DNA from: Candidatus Omnitrophota bacterium
Lineage (GTDB): Bacteria > Omnitrophota > Omnitrophia > Omnitrophales > Aquincolibacteriaceae
DNA: 6,777 nt
Direction: 5' to 3'
Assembly (NCBI GenBank): GCA_023247135.1
Contig: JAHFHB010000106.1
Location: forward strand, 1-6,777
Shown here: in pieces, positions 5,952 through 6,777 of the stretch
How positions within the stretch are numbered: position 1 is the first letter of the stretch
How the letters are laid out: every line of letters begins with the position of its first letter
Made by a program: the position numbers and the translations under genes
Notes under the pieces: model-generated
What the model was told of the DNA's origin: nothing
Database searches by the model: none
What the model saw: the letters and a program-made list of their open reading frames with translations, nothing else

Positions 5952-5974
5952 ACGCAGTGCCGTTAGCACTGTGT
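5952..5974. terminator. Hairpin after slyX
   Basis: ACGCAGTGC and GCACTGTGT pair over nine positions (one G-T) around a CGTTA loop. It lies between the convergent slyX and MFS genes. There is no T-tract, so intrinsic termination is unsure; it may be part of a dispersed repeat together with the next hairpin. Confidence 0.4.
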
Positions 5975-5975
5975 C

Positions 5976-5995
5976 ATTCCCGCGGAAGCGGGAAT
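5976..5995. repeat. Short hairpin of the GTCATTCCCGC...GCGGGAATC dispersed type
   Basis: ATTCCCGC and GCGGGAAT are exact inverted repeats around GGAA, inside a GTCATTCCCGCGGAAGCGGG context common as an interspersed repeat in proteobacterial and other genomes. It ends directly at the stop codon of the MFS gene (5996-5998) and could shape the 3' ends of both convergent transcripts. Confidence 0.6.
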
Positions 5996-6777
5996 CTAAG
6001 ATCCCCCCAGAGTGGCGATGTTGAAGCGCAGACGGCGGAGTTTAGGCGAAAACACTGCGTTGAGTGCGACGACGCCGAGCGTGATGAGTCCCCCCGCGAC
6101 GACGCAAGGAACCACCCCGATCCAGGCGGCGACCATGCCGCTTTCAAAAGCCCCGAGTTCATTTGACGCCGTAATAAAAACCCAATTGGCCGCTGCAATC
6201 CTGCCGCGCATTTCTTCCGGCGAGAGCAGGCGCAGCAGCGAGCGCCGGATCACCACGCTGATGCCGTCGAAAGCGCCGCTGACAAAAAGCGCCACCCATG
6301 AAAGTGCAAAGTTCCGCGACGCGGCGAAAATCAGAACGCTGATTCCGAAACCCGCCACCGCGATGAGTAAATTTCTGCCCGCACGTTCAATCGGCGTCTT
6401 GTGCGTTGTGGCCAAAGTGATCGCCAGCGTTCCCAGCCACGGCGCGGCATTGAGCAGGCCAAACCCCTTGGCCCCGACGTGCAAAATGCTTTCTGCATAA
6501 ATGGGGAGCAGGGCAAGCATCCCGCCGAAGAGCACTGCAAACAGATCGAGGGATAGAGCCGGTAAAAGCACCGGATGATTCCAGACGTATTGCCACCCCG
6601 CAGAAATGCTTTTAAGCATGGGTTCTTTCAGCTCCGGCACTGGCGTTGCTTTGGGAGTAATGCCGGCGACGCATAACCCGGACAGTGCAAAAAAAACAGC
6701 GATGCCGGCATAGGCCGCCGGCGCCCCAAAATCATCAAAAATAAAAGTGATGAGGATCGGACCCATGGCCGCACAGG
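5996..6777 (-). CDS. MFS transporter, C-terminal part (enterobactin-exporter-like family)
   Basis: About 259 residues are visible and the reading frame stays open to the window end, so the N-terminal half is missing. The visible part has about seven hydrophobic segments, among them AYAGIAVFFALSGLCVAGI, LLPALSLDLFAVLFGGMLAL, LLIAVAGFGISVLIFAAS and VVPCVVAGGLITLGVVAL. The cytoplasmic block LLSPEEMRGRIAAANWVF followed by SNELGAFESG is typical of the MFS_3/EntS-like group, which export small molecules by proton exchange. AAMGPILITF at the window edge matches the GPxLGG-type segment in the first half of MFS proteins. The ATG at 6766 is internal, not a start. Substrate unknown. The stop abuts a hairpin, and slyX runs toward it from the other side. 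Confidence 0.87.
   Translation of the reverse strand, partial: CAAMGPILITFIFDDFGAPAAYAGIAVFFALSGLCVAGITPKATPVPELKEPMLKSISAGWQYVWNHPVLLPALSLDLFAVLFGGMLALLPIYAESILHVGAKGFGLLNAAPWLGTLAITLATTHKTPIERAGRNLLIAVAGFGISVLIFAASRNFALSWVALFVSGAFDGISVVIRRSLLRLLSPEEMRGRIAAANWVFITASNELGAFESGMVAAWIGVVPCVVAGGLITLGVVALNAVFSPKLRRLRFNIATLGGS

Noticed and set aside
6012..6500. 162-codon open frame on the plus strand opposite the MFS gene
   Set aside because: The minus strand carries a clear transporter with family motifs; the plus-strand product is Ser/Thr/Ala/Arg-rich without domain features.

Overview
The window looks like ordinary bacterial chromosome: dense, mostly single-copy genes with short gaps, from a Gram-negative-type organism of moderate GC. 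SlyX, VF530/DUF2132, YgjP-type and START-domain genes point to Proteobacteria or a similar Gram-negative lineage. The methyltransferase plus geranylgeranyl-reductase-type flavoprotein pair and the dispersed palindromes also occur in Bdellovibrio-, Omnitrophota- and PVC-like genomes. The phylum cannot be fixed from this sequence alone. No tRNA, rRNA, CRISPR array, transposase or phage gene is visible.

Layout. (1) 1-3242, plus strand: the 3' part of a nucleotidyltransferase-fold gene that changes frame at a run of seven A; a YgjP-type zinc metallopeptidase; a small VF530/DUF2132 protein with a TTG start; an exported START-domain protein whose start overlaps the VF530 stop (ATGA); then, after a 92-bp gap and a strong ribosome binding site, a membrane-anchored SPFH/prohibitin-like protein. 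(2) 3211-5117, minus strand: a class I SAM methyltransferase followed by an FAD-dependent oxidoreductase of the geranylgeranyl reductase type. The oxidoreductase end overlaps the SPFH gene end by 32 bp, tail to tail. (3) 5118-5220: a 103-bp divergent promoter region. Both genes leaving it have a -10-like hexamer 7-8 nt before the ATG and no usable Shine-Dalgarno, so both transcripts may be leaderless. (4) 5221-5922, plus strand: a small SET-domain protein lysine methyltransferase with a post-SET cysteine cluster, a perfect 30-bp palindrome, and slyX. (5) 5923-5995: two adjacent hairpins between convergent genes. (6) 5996 to the window end, minus strand: the C-terminal part of an MFS exporter, cut by the window edge.

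How the genes may work together: the methyltransferase and flavoprotein form a recognisable two-gene unit that in other genomes often accompanies a type III polyketide synthase; no such synthase is in view. The START, SPFH and reductase-type genes all fit loosely with lipid or membrane work, but only as inference. I found no clearly new multi-gene system. The points most worth a second look are the A7 frameshift, the paired leaderless-type promoters, the SET protein, and the palindromic repeats on either side of slyX.
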